Part shown: one piece after another, positions 8,281 to 16,150 of the stretch
Layout: each line of letters starts with the position of its first letter
Numbering within the stretch: position 1 is the first letter of the stretch
DNA from: Acidihalobacter prosperus
GTDB lineage: Bacteria; Pseudomonadota; Gammaproteobacteria; DSM-5130; Acidihalobacteraceae
Direction: 5' to 3'
NCBI RefSeq assembly: GCF_000754095.2
Contig: NZ_JQSG02000002.1
Span: 341,585 to 405,584, forward strand
DNA: 64,000 nucleotides
Notes under the pieces: generated by a model
Told to the model about the DNA's origin: nothing
What the model saw: the letters and a program-made list of their open reading frames with translations, nothing else
Databases searched by the model: none
Program-made: the position numbers and the translations under genes

Positions 8281-8961
8281 TTACGCCGTGCGTCTTTCCA
8301 GGACCCACACCTCGGATGCGACCAGAAACGGCGCCGCGATCCTGCGGTGGGCGACCTGCCAGCGATGGCGATCGATGAACGGGTTGAGGTCGATGGCGCG
8401 GCAGCCGCCGACCAGCGCCGGACGCCGGTTGAACAACGCGGTCCAGGCCCCGGAGACGACGCGCGACGGCACGCTGGCACCCCGGTGCAGGCTCGCCAGG
8501 CAGACCTTGCCCTGTGCGCTCAGGCAGCGGTGGGCCTCCTCGAAGAACTGCGCGACATCCGCCTCCGCGAGCAGATCGAGCGCGAAAACCGAAACGATGC
8601 GGTCCGCTTCCTGGTCGAGCAGCGGAAACCGCAAAGGCACCCCGGACGGCACCACCTGGGCCTGCCTGGCATGCGGGGCCAGGCGCTTCTGCGTCAGCGC
8701 GATCATGACCGGGCTGGCGTCGCAGCCGAGATACTGCGCGCCGGGCGGCAGATACTGGTCGAACAGGCGCGCGGCGAAGCGACCCGTGCCGCAGCCGAAC
8801 TCGAACACGCTTTGCGCGTCCTCGAAATCGGCGTGCGCGATCAGGTCGTTGACCGACGGCATCCCGTGGAACCCCAGCAGGTCCAGCCTCGGCCCCAGCC
8901 GATCGTAGCAGTCGCTTACGGCAGACGGGCTTAGCGCCTGCCCCCTGACTCTCTCCGGCAT
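8281..8961 (-). CDS. Class I SAM-dependent methyltransferase
   Basis: 226 residues with the Rossmann methyltransferase core: motif I FEFGCGTGRFAARL (about 53-66), the acidic residue after LGCD near 81, DRIVSVFALDLL (motif IV region) and the CLSAQGKVCLASLH strand. The substrate cannot be told. It lies 131 bp downstream of a UPF0718 permease on the same strand, with a GGGGGAAGG Shine-Dalgarno, so the two may be co-transcribed. It lacks the conserved cysteines expected of the arsenite methyltransferase ArsM. Confidence 0.85.
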   Translation of the reverse strand: MPERVRGQALSPSAVSDCYDRLGPRLDLLGFHGMPSVNDLIAHADFEDAQSVFEFGCGTGRFAARLFDQYLPPGAQYLGCDASPVMIALTQKRLAPHARQAQVVPSGVPLRFPLLDQEADRIVSVFALDLLAEADVAQFFEEAHRCLSAQGKVCLASLHRGASVPSRVVSGAWTALFNRRPALVGGCRAIDLNPFIDRHRWQVAHRRIAAPFLVASEVWVLERRTA

Positions 8962-9092
8962 GCCTTCCCCCCGATGCGGGTTTTCGCGTCGTGCTGATGG
9001 TACGAATCCGGCTCGCCCGACGCCCGGTATGCGCCGGCCGCAGCACGGTGGCGAGGCCTGGCCCCGGCGCCGCACCGGCACCCGTCTTCGGG

Positions 9093-10043
9093 TCAGCGCG
9101 CGCTCACCTGATTCAGCACCGCCGCCAGCGCCAGCGAGCTCGCCAGCACGCCCGCGGCGTAGACCGCCGCGGCGCGCAGCCCCATGAGCCTGCAGACGGG
9201 ACCGAGCGTGGCGATATTGGTGCCGACGCCGGCCACCAGCAGCAGCATGGCATTGCCCGAAGCCAGCCCCTTGCTTTGCAGGGCGTGGATCCACGGCAGC
9301 GAGCCCAGGCTGTCCGTATACAGAATGCTGGCGATCATGGCCAGCACGAGCAGGCTGAGCGGGCCCGTGGCGGCGCCGAAGTGCGCAACCCAGCCGATGG
9401 GCATGAAGTCCTTGACCACGGCGCCCAGGAGGGCACCCGCGACGATCCAGGGCGCCAGCTCCCTCAGCAGCGCCCACGCGATGCCCAGGGCCTCCTTGAA
9501 TTTCAGCACCGGCGAAGTGAAGTCGAACCACGCGCCGCCCCGCCGGGTATCGGGGGCATCGCAGGCCGTTCCGCAGCCACAGGCGGGCACGGCCGGTTCG
9601 GCGGCCGGCATGTCCGCCGCCGCGCGGTCGCGCGTGCACACGTCCACCGCCACCCCGGTCACGAAGGCGATCATGACCGCCGACAACGACACGGACAGGG
9701 CAAATCGCCAGCCCAGAAACACGAACAGCGCCACGAGCGCATACCAGTTGAACCAGGGCGTGGCGATCAGAAAAGCACTTGCCGGCCCGCGCCGCCCCGT
9801 GGCGCGGTACAGTTCGACGGCCGTCGGGATCGCGGTGCAGCAGCAAAGCGGCGTTGCGAAACCGGCCACGGCGGCAGCGGCATTCGACCGCAACACGCCG
9901 CCGCCGACCAACTGCCGCAGCGCGTCGGTGCGCATCACGGCCTGAAGCAGGCCGGCAAAGAAGAATCCCAGCACCGCGATCTCGGCGAACTGCCAAAGAT
10001 AGCGTGCCGCGGTCAACGCAAAGTCTTGCAGGGCGAGCGTCAT
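9093..10043 (-). CDS. UPF0718 (DUF318) permease
   Basis: 316 residues, about eight membrane helices in two halves separated by a hydrophilic loop. The family hallmark TPLCCCTAIP (Cys 67-69) is in the first half; members usually carry one to three Cys here. The central loop has a second Cys cluster (136, then 155, 157 and 161 in ACGCGTAC) suited to metal or metalloid binding. The family includes ArsP, an exporter of trivalent organoarsenicals, but also permeases of unknown substrate. A methyltransferase gene follows downstream. Export of a soft metal or metalloid is an inference. Confidence 0.85.
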   Translation of the reverse strand: MTLALQDFALTAARYLWQFAEIAVLGFFFAGLLQAVMRTDALRQLVGGGVLRSNAAAAVAGFATPLCCCTAIPTAVELYRATGRRGPASAFLIATPWFNWYALVALFVFLGWRFALSVSLSAVMIAFVTGVAVDVCTRDRAAADMPAAEPAVPACGCGTACDAPDTRRGGAWFDFTSPVLKFKEALGIAWALLRELAPWIVAGALLGAVVKDFMPIGWVAHFGAATGPLSLLVLAMIASILYTDSLGSLPWIHALQSKGLASGNAMLLLVAGVGTNIATLGPVCRLMGLRAAAVYAAGVLASSLALAAVLNQVSAR

Positions 10044-10201
10044 GTCGCTGTCTTTAACACCCGGCTCCGCACACCGTCAAATAGCCGCATGGAACGCACC
10101 ATAAACCGCGCGCGCCAGAATGCGGCAGCCAGGGGCCGGCCACTTGCCGACCGACCCCCCAAAGTCCATTCTTTGAATGCGTGAATTGTCCCGGGGGCGC
10201 G

Positions 10202-10735
10202 ATGCCACGCATAGGCCTGCTGGCGTGTTTACTGGGTACCTGGCTTACGGGTTGCGTGCCCAATGCCACCCAATACTACCGCCCCTCGGTCGAAGGCGGC
10301 CGACAGCTGACCACGGGGCACTGCGTGCCGCTGCCGAGGGCCGTGGTGTTTCAGGTCGGCCCGTTGCCGGTGCGGGCGCTGCTGAGCGCAGGCGCCCGCA
10401 CCACCTACGTGGACCTTCGCCTGGGCGACCGCGCCGATCTGCCCGACGCCGCCGCGGCAAGCTGGCAAAGCTACCATTTCACCGCCGACCGTTTCCTGAT
10501 GCGCGACCTCGCGCGAGACACGCTCAGCGGCCCCCTGACGCGTTTCACGTCCTCCCCGGACGTGACCGAGACCAGCACCCAGCCTCGCTGGGTGGAAATC
10601 CGCATACCGAAGCCGCTCCCCGCACGCTTCGAGTTCATCAGCCCACCCATCATGGTCGACGGCCAGTCCCTGCCGTTCCCTGTGATCCGCTTCGAAAAAA
10701 CGCTGTGGATGGGCATCAGTCCGTTCAACTGTTGA
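10202..10735 (+). CDS. Putative outer-membrane lipoprotein, unknown
   Basis: 177 residues with a type II signal peptide: MPRIGLLACLLGTWLTGC, lipobox LTGC, with lipidation expected at Cys 18. The mature part contains YYRPSVEGG, GHCVPLPRAVVFQ and a beta-rich pattern ending KTLWMGISPFNC. No family is recognised. The ATG at 10202 is preferred over a GTG at 10181 because the signal peptide then has normal length. It is transcribed away from the permease and stands alone. Confidence 0.75.
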   Translation: MPRIGLLACLLGTWLTGCVPNATQYYRPSVEGGRQLTTGHCVPLPRAVVFQVGPLPVRALLSAGARTTYVDLRLGDRADLPDAAAASWQSYHFTADRFLMRDLARDTLSGPLTRFTSSPDVTETSTQPRWVEIRIPKPLPARFEFISPPIMVDGQSLPFPVIRFEKTLWMGISPFNC

Positions 10736-11048
10736 GGTGCTCGTGTACGCGTGGTTACACGACACATCGTCGCTCATTTCACATGCAATCAACAATCAAA
10801 GCCCTGGCGCTTCGGTCCATGCCATCTTGTTGGGCCAATAACAAACTGTGATTCCGCCACAGGCAAGGCGTTGTCATATAGATTTTCCATGGTTAGCACC
10901 ATCGGGAGAATGAATTGAATGATTCATTGAAACACCTTACATGCCAAACCTGTTACACCAACCATGTTTATGCAAGTATAAATTCACGCGAACCACGCGT
11001 GATTGCAACTGCTTATAACAAAATCATATATTGACGGGAGGAAGCGAA
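10736..11048 (+). promoter_or_regulatory. AT-rich leader and promoter region of the orphan binding protein
   Basis: 313 bp, clearly AT-richer than its surroundings. It contains a 7-bp inverted repeat (AATGAAT, 6-nt spacer, ATTCATT; 10910-10929), a likely -10 TATAAA at 10978-10983 with TTACAC 18 bp upstream, and CACGCGTG near 10995. A strong GGGAGGA Shine-Dalgarno at 11036-11042 precedes the ATG. Confidence 0.5.
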
Positions 11049-12074
11049 ATGAATCGTCTCTACAGTTGGCCTCTATCGATTTTTGCAGCTTCATTGCTGC
11101 TGGGTACGGCGGGCCTGGCGCATGCCCAAAAAAAAGAGCACGGAGAATCCATTCATCGTGATTCGGTATATAACAATTCGCGTTACATGCAGGATTTCCC
11201 GACGCATCTTTTGATGGTTCAGCCACCATGGAACAAACCCATTTACAACGGCACCGAATTGACCGTACCTGGGCTACAGAACGTGCCCGACATCCATGGC
11301 GACGTGAACAATCCTCAGTTGGTCGTATATTTCGCTGGCAATCAGTACATGCTGGTCAATCAACTGATGCGAGATTTCATGAAGGCCTATCCGCAATACA
11401 AACGCGTGGTTGCCTTTACTTTGCCGCCAGGAAGACTGATCACCGCCATCAAGCGCGGTAACGGCATATTGATCGGCAATATGCATGTCAATCTCAAGCC
11501 AGACATTCTGACCGCCGGACATGGCAGTATCATGCATCTTCAAAACACGATGCACTGGTTCTCAAAGGTAGAGGTCTATGCGAAAAACAAACTTGCCATC
11601 ATGGTGTACGAAGGCAATCCTCAGCACGTCAAAGGCATGCTAAGTCTTGCCCGACCCGAGCTGCAGCTTTGCATGCCCAATCCCGAATGGGAGGGAATCG
11701 CCAAACATGCAATTATACCGGCACTCAAAAAAACCGGTGGTGAATCATTGGTCAATGTCGTTTACAGAGAGAAAGTCAAAAACGGCACGACCTTCCTGAC
11801 ACATATTCACCATCGACAAACCCCGGTACGAATCATGGAGCATAAATGCTCGGCGGGCGTCGTCTGGTATACGGAGGCCTATTTCCACTCCAGGATCGCG
11901 CATCATCCGACTGCCATCATCAATGTACCCGAAAAAGACAATAAAGTTGTGGCCTACACAGCCGGGATGATGAAGCACGCGCCCGACCCAAAGGCAGCGC
12001 GAGACTTCATGAAATTCATGGTAGGCATAACGGCTCAAAAGCTCTATCGTAAATACGGATTTATGGCGCCATGA
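11049..12074 (+). CDS. Orphan periplasmic substrate-binding protein (ModA/PBP-II-like)
   Basis: 341 residues with a Sec signal peptide ending in LAHAQ. The mature protein has the layout of a type II periplasmic binding protein: LVVYFAGNQYMLVNQLMRDFMKAYPQYK at the N-lobe, GRLITAIKRGNGILIGNMHVN, then VRIMEHKCSAGVVWYTEAYF and a hinge return near DPKAARDFMKFMVG. This resembles molybdate or tungstate binders, but the ligand is uncertain. No ABC permease or ATPase gene is adjacent. GC is well below its neighbours. A terminator follows, so it is a single-gene unit. It may serve a transporter elsewhere or act as a sensor or scavenger. Confidence 0.8.
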   Translation: MNRLYSWPLSIFAASLLLGTAGLAHAQKKEHGESIHRDSVYNNSRYMQDFPTHLLMVQPPWNKPIYNGTELTVPGLQNVPDIHGDVNNPQLVVYFAGNQYMLVNQLMRDFMKAYPQYKRVVAFTLPPGRLITAIKRGNGILIGNMHVNLKPDILTAGHGSIMHLQNTMHWFSKVEVYAKNKLAIMVYEGNPQHVKGMLSLARPELQLCMPNPEWEGIAKHAIIPALKKTGGESLVNVVYREKVKNGTTFLTHIHHRQTPVRIMEHKCSAGVVWYTEAYFHSRIAHHPTAIINVPEKDNKVVAYTAGMMKHAPDPKAARDFMKFMVGITAQKLYRKYGFMAP

Positions 12075-12093
12075 CGACATGAAATTTTCTTTG

Positions 12094-12118
12094 CGGGGCG
12101 TTGCTACGCCCCGTTTTT
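12094..12118 (+). terminator. Rho-independent terminator of the binding-protein gene
   Basis: CGGGGCG, 6-nt loop TTGCTA, CGCCCCG, then five T residues, starting 20 bp after the stop codon. Confidence 0.88.
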
Positions 12119-12163
12119 GGGCAACTGCGTTATACGTTATCAGACAGGGGTATGCAGTGGCTC

Positions 12164-12201
12164 GTATCTTGAGATACTGGCCAGTAGAGCCGCTACGGCT
12201 C
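12164..12201. repeat. Three abutting palindromes
   Basis: GTATCTTGAGATAC (12164-12177), ACTGGCCAGT (12176-12185) and GAGCCGCTACGGCTC (12187-12201) follow one another almost without spacer, between the terminator above and the stop codon of the DUF3579 gene. They may act as a bidirectional terminator or binding sites; no T-run follows. Confidence 0.5.
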
Positions 12202-12544
12202 AGGAAGCCGCCTGTCCAGGCGTGCGCGGCGCATCGTACTCGATCGCGGCGCCGCCGTCGTGGGCATACAGCTCCAGCCCATTCGAGCGGATGAAATCGA
12301 TCACCAGGCGATAAGCGTAGGGATTGGCCTGTTCGAGCGCATCGAAATCGACCTCGACGCAATGGCCGTATTGTTCGGTGTAGGCCGGACGCAGGTAGTC
12401 CGCGTAGACCAGGCGCCGGTCGCGCGCGTCGAAGGCGGCGGCGGCGTCGCTGAGCATTTCGGACCACGCCGACGGCCTGAATTTTGCGCCGTGGCGATAA
12501 CCTGAAATAATCGCCTGCCCATGAAAAGGCGTGTGGTCTTTCAT
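12200..12544 (-). CDS. DUF3579 family protein
   Basis: 114 residues. The family pattern is clear: a GAKFRPSAWSEML core (about 19-31), YADYLRPAY, and YAYRLVIDFIRSNGLELY near the C-terminus. DUF3579 proteins occur in beta- and gammaproteobacteria without known function. The C-terminal tail after residue 95 is not conserved. The gene stands alone, converging with the binding-protein gene. Confidence 0.85.
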   Translation of the reverse strand: MKDHTPFHGQAIISGYRHGAKFRPSAWSEMLSDAAAAFDARDRRLVYADYLRPAYTEQYGHCVEVDFDALEQANPYAYRLVIDFIRSNGLELYAHDGGAAIEYDAPRTPGQAAS

Positions 12545-12936
12545 CCGATCGCCACCTCGCTAGCCGCGATATCTAAACATTAAGAGGCCTGCGTACGGGC
12601 AAAGTTTCGCGCCGGGACCCATACACCGACAAACGGTTCGCACCTGCGCCGCTGGGCCGGCAGGCGTCGCGCCGCACCGCGTTGCAGCCGGTCGAGCGGG
12701 TTTGGCGATCATTGCCTACAATGGATATCGGATTCGCCCGCCGTGGGAGACGGTCGAACCAGACAGGCGTGTTCGGCCCGGCCGACGGTTCAATATAGAA
12801 ACGACTCGATCGAACCCATCCCGATGATGACAGGCGATATCGCTATGCCGCGCCGGCATGCGGCTTTGACGGCCGTTTCCGCGGGCGCATTCGCGTCCCC
12901 GGCCGGCGACCTGGTACCCACGGGGACAAAGCGCGC
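12545..12936. other. Intergenic region before a diguanylate cyclase gene
   Basis: 392 bp without a supported gene. Short self-complementary stretches occur (GCGATATCGC near 12835; ATGCCG-CGC-CGGCAT at 12845-12859), and a TACAAT near 12716 could be a -10 box. No c-di-GMP riboswitch pattern was recognised. Confidence 0.45.
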
Positions 12937-14049
12937 ATGAGCCAGCAGCAGGCGAACCCTTGGGACAGCTCGCAGCTGGTCGCAGAGCAGCTCAAGCGCG
13001 GTGTGTTGACGATCATTCTGGTGCTGGCCTGGCTGGCCTCGCTGTTCGCCTGGGGCATTATGGAATGGCAGGGCACGGTGTCCACCGTCCTGCGCGTGGT
13101 GTTCGCGCTGAACGTCATCTTCCACCCGACGATGTTCGCGATCGTCTGGCGCCGCCTGCTGCCGTTGAGATTCGTCGAGCTGTCCTGCCTGGTCTTCGCC
13201 ACCCTGATCTGCGCAGGATGCATGGCCCTGCATCTGTACTCGCCGACCTACGGCGCGGACATCGATCTGCGACCGCTGTATCTGTGGATACCCGTGCTCT
13301 ATGTCTTCGCCTTCGTGATCGGCGACCACAAGAGCGGCCTGCGCCTGTCGCTGGCGATCCTCGCCCTGTACGTCGGCATCAGCCTGCCTTATCTGCTGAC
13401 GCCGCCGCAGCCGGCAACGAATTTCACCATCCAGCTGCTCGTGGTTTCGGGCGTGCTGATCAGCGCGCTGCATTTTTTCGCCGGATACCAGGGCCGCTTC
13501 CAGCGCGCCCAGCTGACCATGGACGAGCTGACCCAGCTCGCCCACACCGACGTGCTCACGCAACTGCCCAATCGGCGGCGCACGATGTCGATGATCGAAA
13601 CCGAGCTGACCCGTTTCAGCCGCTACGGGCACACCTTTTCCCTGATCCTGCTCGACATTGACCATTTCAAGGCCATCAACGACCAGTTCGGCCATCATGT
13701 CGGCGACCAGACCATCGCCGCGCTGGCCATGCGGGTGCACGACGTGCTGCGCACCACCGACGCCATCGGCCGTTGGGGCGGCGAGGAGTTCGTCATTCTA
13801 CTGCCGGAAACGACGCTGGATGAAGCCAAACACAAGGCGGACACCCTGTGCGCGCATATCGCCGCGCGGCCTCTGGTCGGCAATCACACGACGACCATCA
13901 GCTGCGGCGTCGCCGGCATCGAGTCCGCCGACACCCTCGATACCCTGCTGCAGCGCGCCGACAACGCGATGTACGCCGCCAAGGCCGCCGGCCGCAACCG
14001 CGCCGTGATCAGCCGGACATCGAACGCCGGAGTCGCCGCCGCGGAATGA
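12937..14049 (+). CDS. Membrane-bound diguanylate cyclase
   Basis: 370 residues. About six transmembrane helices span residues 23-185, with only short loops, so sensing would be within or near the membrane. A GGDEF domain follows (about 200-360), which makes cyclic di-GMP from two GTP. The catalytic motif is GGEEF at 281-285, with DIDHFKAINDQFGH upstream. An inhibitory I-site RTTD sits at 272-275, five residues before it. All key residues are present, so it should be active and product-inhibited. The gene is monocistronic. Confidence 0.93.
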   Translation: MSQQQANPWDSSQLVAEQLKRGVLTIILVLAWLASLFAWGIMEWQGTVSTVLRVVFALNVIFHPTMFAIVWRRLLPLRFVELSCLVFATLICAGCMALHLYSPTYGADIDLRPLYLWIPVLYVFAFVIGDHKSGLRLSLAILALYVGISLPYLLTPPQPATNFTIQLLVVSGVLISALHFFAGYQGRFQRAQLTMDELTQLAHTDVLTQLPNRRRTMSMIETELTRFSRYGHTFSLILLDIDHFKAINDQFGHHVGDQTIAALAMRVHDVLRTTDAIGRWGGEEFVILLPETTLDEAKHKADTLCAHIAARPLVGNHTTTISCGVAGIESADTLDTLLQRADNAMYAAKAAGRNRAVISRTSNAGVAAAE

Positions 14050-14172
14050 ACGGCCTGTCGCGTGTATTCAGGACGTTGATCCGAATCAAGGCAGCCTCGC
14101 TCCCGCCCGGCTATGTTCGCCACATGGCCAACCGCCACTTCCGCCGATGCGATTCGCACGGGAAGGCAGCGC

Positions 14173-14847
14173 ATGCCCACGTACTTCGAAAACCGCCGCG
14201 ACGCCGGACGGCAGCTGGCCGCCATGCTGGGCGACAGCCTGACGGCCGAAGACAAAAGCCCGCTCGTGCTGGCCTTGCCACGGGGCGGCGTGCCGGTGGC
14301 TTACGAAATTGCCTGCGCCCTCGATGCGCCCCTGGACGTGATGGTCGTGCGCAAGCTCGGCGTGCCGCAGTACCCCGAGCTGGCCATGGGGGCCATTGCC
14401 TCGGGGGGCGTGCGCACGATGAACGAGGCTGTCGTGCAAGATCTCGGCATCGACCCGCAGGCGGTCGAGACCGTGGATCGGCACGCGCGTCAGGCACTCG
14501 AAGCCCGCGAAAGGCTGTATCGGGGCACGCGGGGGGCCATGCCGCTGCGTGACCGGACGATCATCGTCGTGGACGACGGCCTCGCGACGGGCGCCAGCCT
14601 GCGCGCGGCGCTGCAGGCCGTCCGCGCCGGTCGTCCGGCGCGTGTCGTCGTGGCGCTGCCGGTGGCGCCGGCCGGCGCACGCGCGGACTTCGCGACGCTT
14701 GCGGACCGGTTCGTCTGCCTGCATGAACCCGAGGATTTCCTGTCGGTGGGCGAATACTACGTCGACTTCGCGCAGACCGACGACCACACGGTGCGGACCC
14801 TGCTCTCGCGCAGGACGGCGCGTGCATCCGAACCGCCCGCGCATTGA
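14173..14847 (+). CDS. Phosphoribosyltransferase-family protein
   Basis: 224 residues of the type I PRTase fold. The PRPP-binding motif is TIIVVDDGLATGAS (about 136-149), with LALPRGGVPVAYEIA near the N-terminus and a flexible hood including the VVRKLGVP strand. This branch is common in environmental bacteria beside hydrolase or stress genes, and its base substrate is not established. The ATG at 14173 has GGAAGG upstream; the preceding frame is not protein-like. It sits alone between a cyclase gene and a small membrane protein. Confidence 0.87.
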   Translation: MPTYFENRRDAGRQLAAMLGDSLTAEDKSPLVLALPRGGVPVAYEIACALDAPLDVMVVRKLGVPQYPELAMGAIASGGVRTMNEAVVQDLGIDPQAVETVDRHARQALEARERLYRGTRGAMPLRDRTIIVVDDGLATGASLRAALQAVRAGRPARVVVALPVAPAGARADFATLADRFVCLHEPEDFLSVGEYYVDFAQTDDHTVRTLLSRRTARASEPPAH

Positions 14848-14938
14848 TCTCGGCAGCGTCTCCCTATATATTCCGATTTTCTTATATACTCGGCGCACGG
14901 CCATCATTGCCGGCCTCGCCACGGAGATGGAGACGCGC

Positions 14939-15169
14939 ATGTCGGATTCCCTCGACGCCAGCAATATCCTGAGAACCACGCTGCTGGCCAGAACGTCGGC
15001 CGGCCGGACCTTCAAGCTCGTCGTTTTCTGGATCTGCGCGATCGGCACCTTCGTGATCCCGCTCGGCATCCCCGTGCTCTATCTGCTCTGGCGACACGGC
15101 AACGCCATCGACAAGGCACAATCCCGGGTACCGCCAACGGCTCTCACCGCCGACACCAAATCGCTCTGA
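14939..15169 (+). CDS. Small single-pass membrane protein, unknown
   Basis: 76 residues. A hydrophilic head with RTTLLARTSAGRTFK leads to a strongly hydrophobic stretch (about 27-51, FWICAIGTFVIPLGIPVLYLLW) and a short polar tail. No family is recognised. A GGAGATGGAG Shine-Dalgarno supports the ATG, and an AT-rich patch with TATACT at 14885-14890 could be the -10 box. Codon use matches the chromosome. Confidence 0.65.
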   Translation: MSDSLDASNILRTTLLARTSAGRTFKLVVFWICAIGTFVIPLGIPVLYLLWRHGNAIDKAQSRVPPTALTADTKSL

Positions 15170-15205
15170 CCCTCTCTCGGCGTCCGGGCGCCACACGGTC
15201 GCGCC

Positions 15206-16090
15206 TTATCTGACGCAGCCGCTCGCCAGACAATGTGCCGCCACCGCCCCCGGCGTCGTCAGCCAGGCCGAGGCGTCTTCCACGATGTGTCTCAACGCCC
15301 TGCGCAGATGCACCAGACGGTATGGCTGGCCGACGATGTAGGGATGCAGCGCGATGCCCATGACCAGCGGCTGCCCCGCGCTCTGCCTGAGCATTTCCTC
15401 GTAGTTGTCGATGATCATGTCGGCAAACTCGCCGGCACCCATCCTTCTGGCCGCGATCGCCGGGATATCGTTCACTTCCTGCGGATAAGGGACCGAAAGC
15501 AGCCGCCCGCCGCGCGTGTGCAGCCAGGTGGGCTGGTCGTCATGGCACCAGTTCAGCGTGTAGCGGTAACCGGCTTCCTGCAGCAGATCGGAGGTGACCG
15601 CGGTCTCGGAGATCCAGGGACTCAGCCAGCCCTGCGGCACGCGACCATCCTGTTCGCGGTGGATCGCGGTGACACGCCGGATCAGCTCGCGCTCCGTCGC
15701 CTCGTCCATGTCGTCCTGACGTTCCGAATTGGTGTAGGCGTGGGCGACGATCTCGTCGCCGCGGGCGCGGAAGGCGGGCACGATGTCCGGGCAGGTTTCG
15801 TACAGCGCGGCATTGACCAGCAGGGCCGAGGGCAGGTCGAGCGCATCGAGCATTTCCAGCATGCGCCAAATGCCGACACGGTTGCCGTATTCGCGCCAGG
15901 CGTAGTTCGCCACGTCCGGCTGCGGCGCCGCGAAGCCGAGGGCGGCACCCAGACCCTCGCCGTAGGCGAAGGTTTCGACGTTGATCGCGAGATACACGGC
16001 GAGTCGACGCCCGCCCGGCCAGTCGTAGGGTTCGCGGTCGAGAATCGAGGTGTAGGCGAGCCGCCCGTTCGGGGGCAGTGTCTGATACAT
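15206..16090 (-). CDS. Polysaccharide-deacetylase-fold hydrolase, PuuE-like
   Basis: 294 residues with the NodB/CE4 fold but atypical metal motifs. The usual Asp-Asp is INVETF and the usual His box is AHAYTN, as in cofactor-poor PuuE-type allantoinases and cyclic-imide hydrolases rather than sugar deacetylases. EYGNRVGIWRMLEML and GWLSPWISET are typical of that branch. It lies 60 bp downstream of an NCS1 transporter on the same strand. Together they suggest uptake and ring opening of a hydantoin-, allantoin- or imide-type compound. The substrate is inferred, not shown. Confidence 0.82.
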   Translation of the reverse strand: MYQTLPPNGRLAYTSILDREPYDWPGGRRLAVYLAINVETFAYGEGLGAALGFAAPQPDVANYAWREYGNRVGIWRMLEMLDALDLPSALLVNAALYETCPDIVPAFRARGDEIVAHAYTNSERQDDMDEATERELIRRVTAIHREQDGRVPQGWLSPWISETAVTSDLLQEAGYRYTLNWCHDDQPTWLHTRGGRLLSVPYPQEVNDIPAIAARRMGAGEFADMIIDNYEEMLRQSAGQPLVMGIALHPYIVGQPYRLVHLRRALRHIVEDASAWLTTPGAVAAHCLASGCVR

Positions 16091-16150
16091 ATCGGGACGC
16101 GTTCCTTGGGCTTGGCCCGGCCCCGGCGGGCACGCCGCCGGAGCCGGGTT

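Noticed and set aside
8962-9996. N-terminal extension of the methyltransferase frame
   Set aside because: It overlaps the UPF0718 permease in another frame; the methyltransferase starts cleanly at 8961 with a Shine-Dalgarno.
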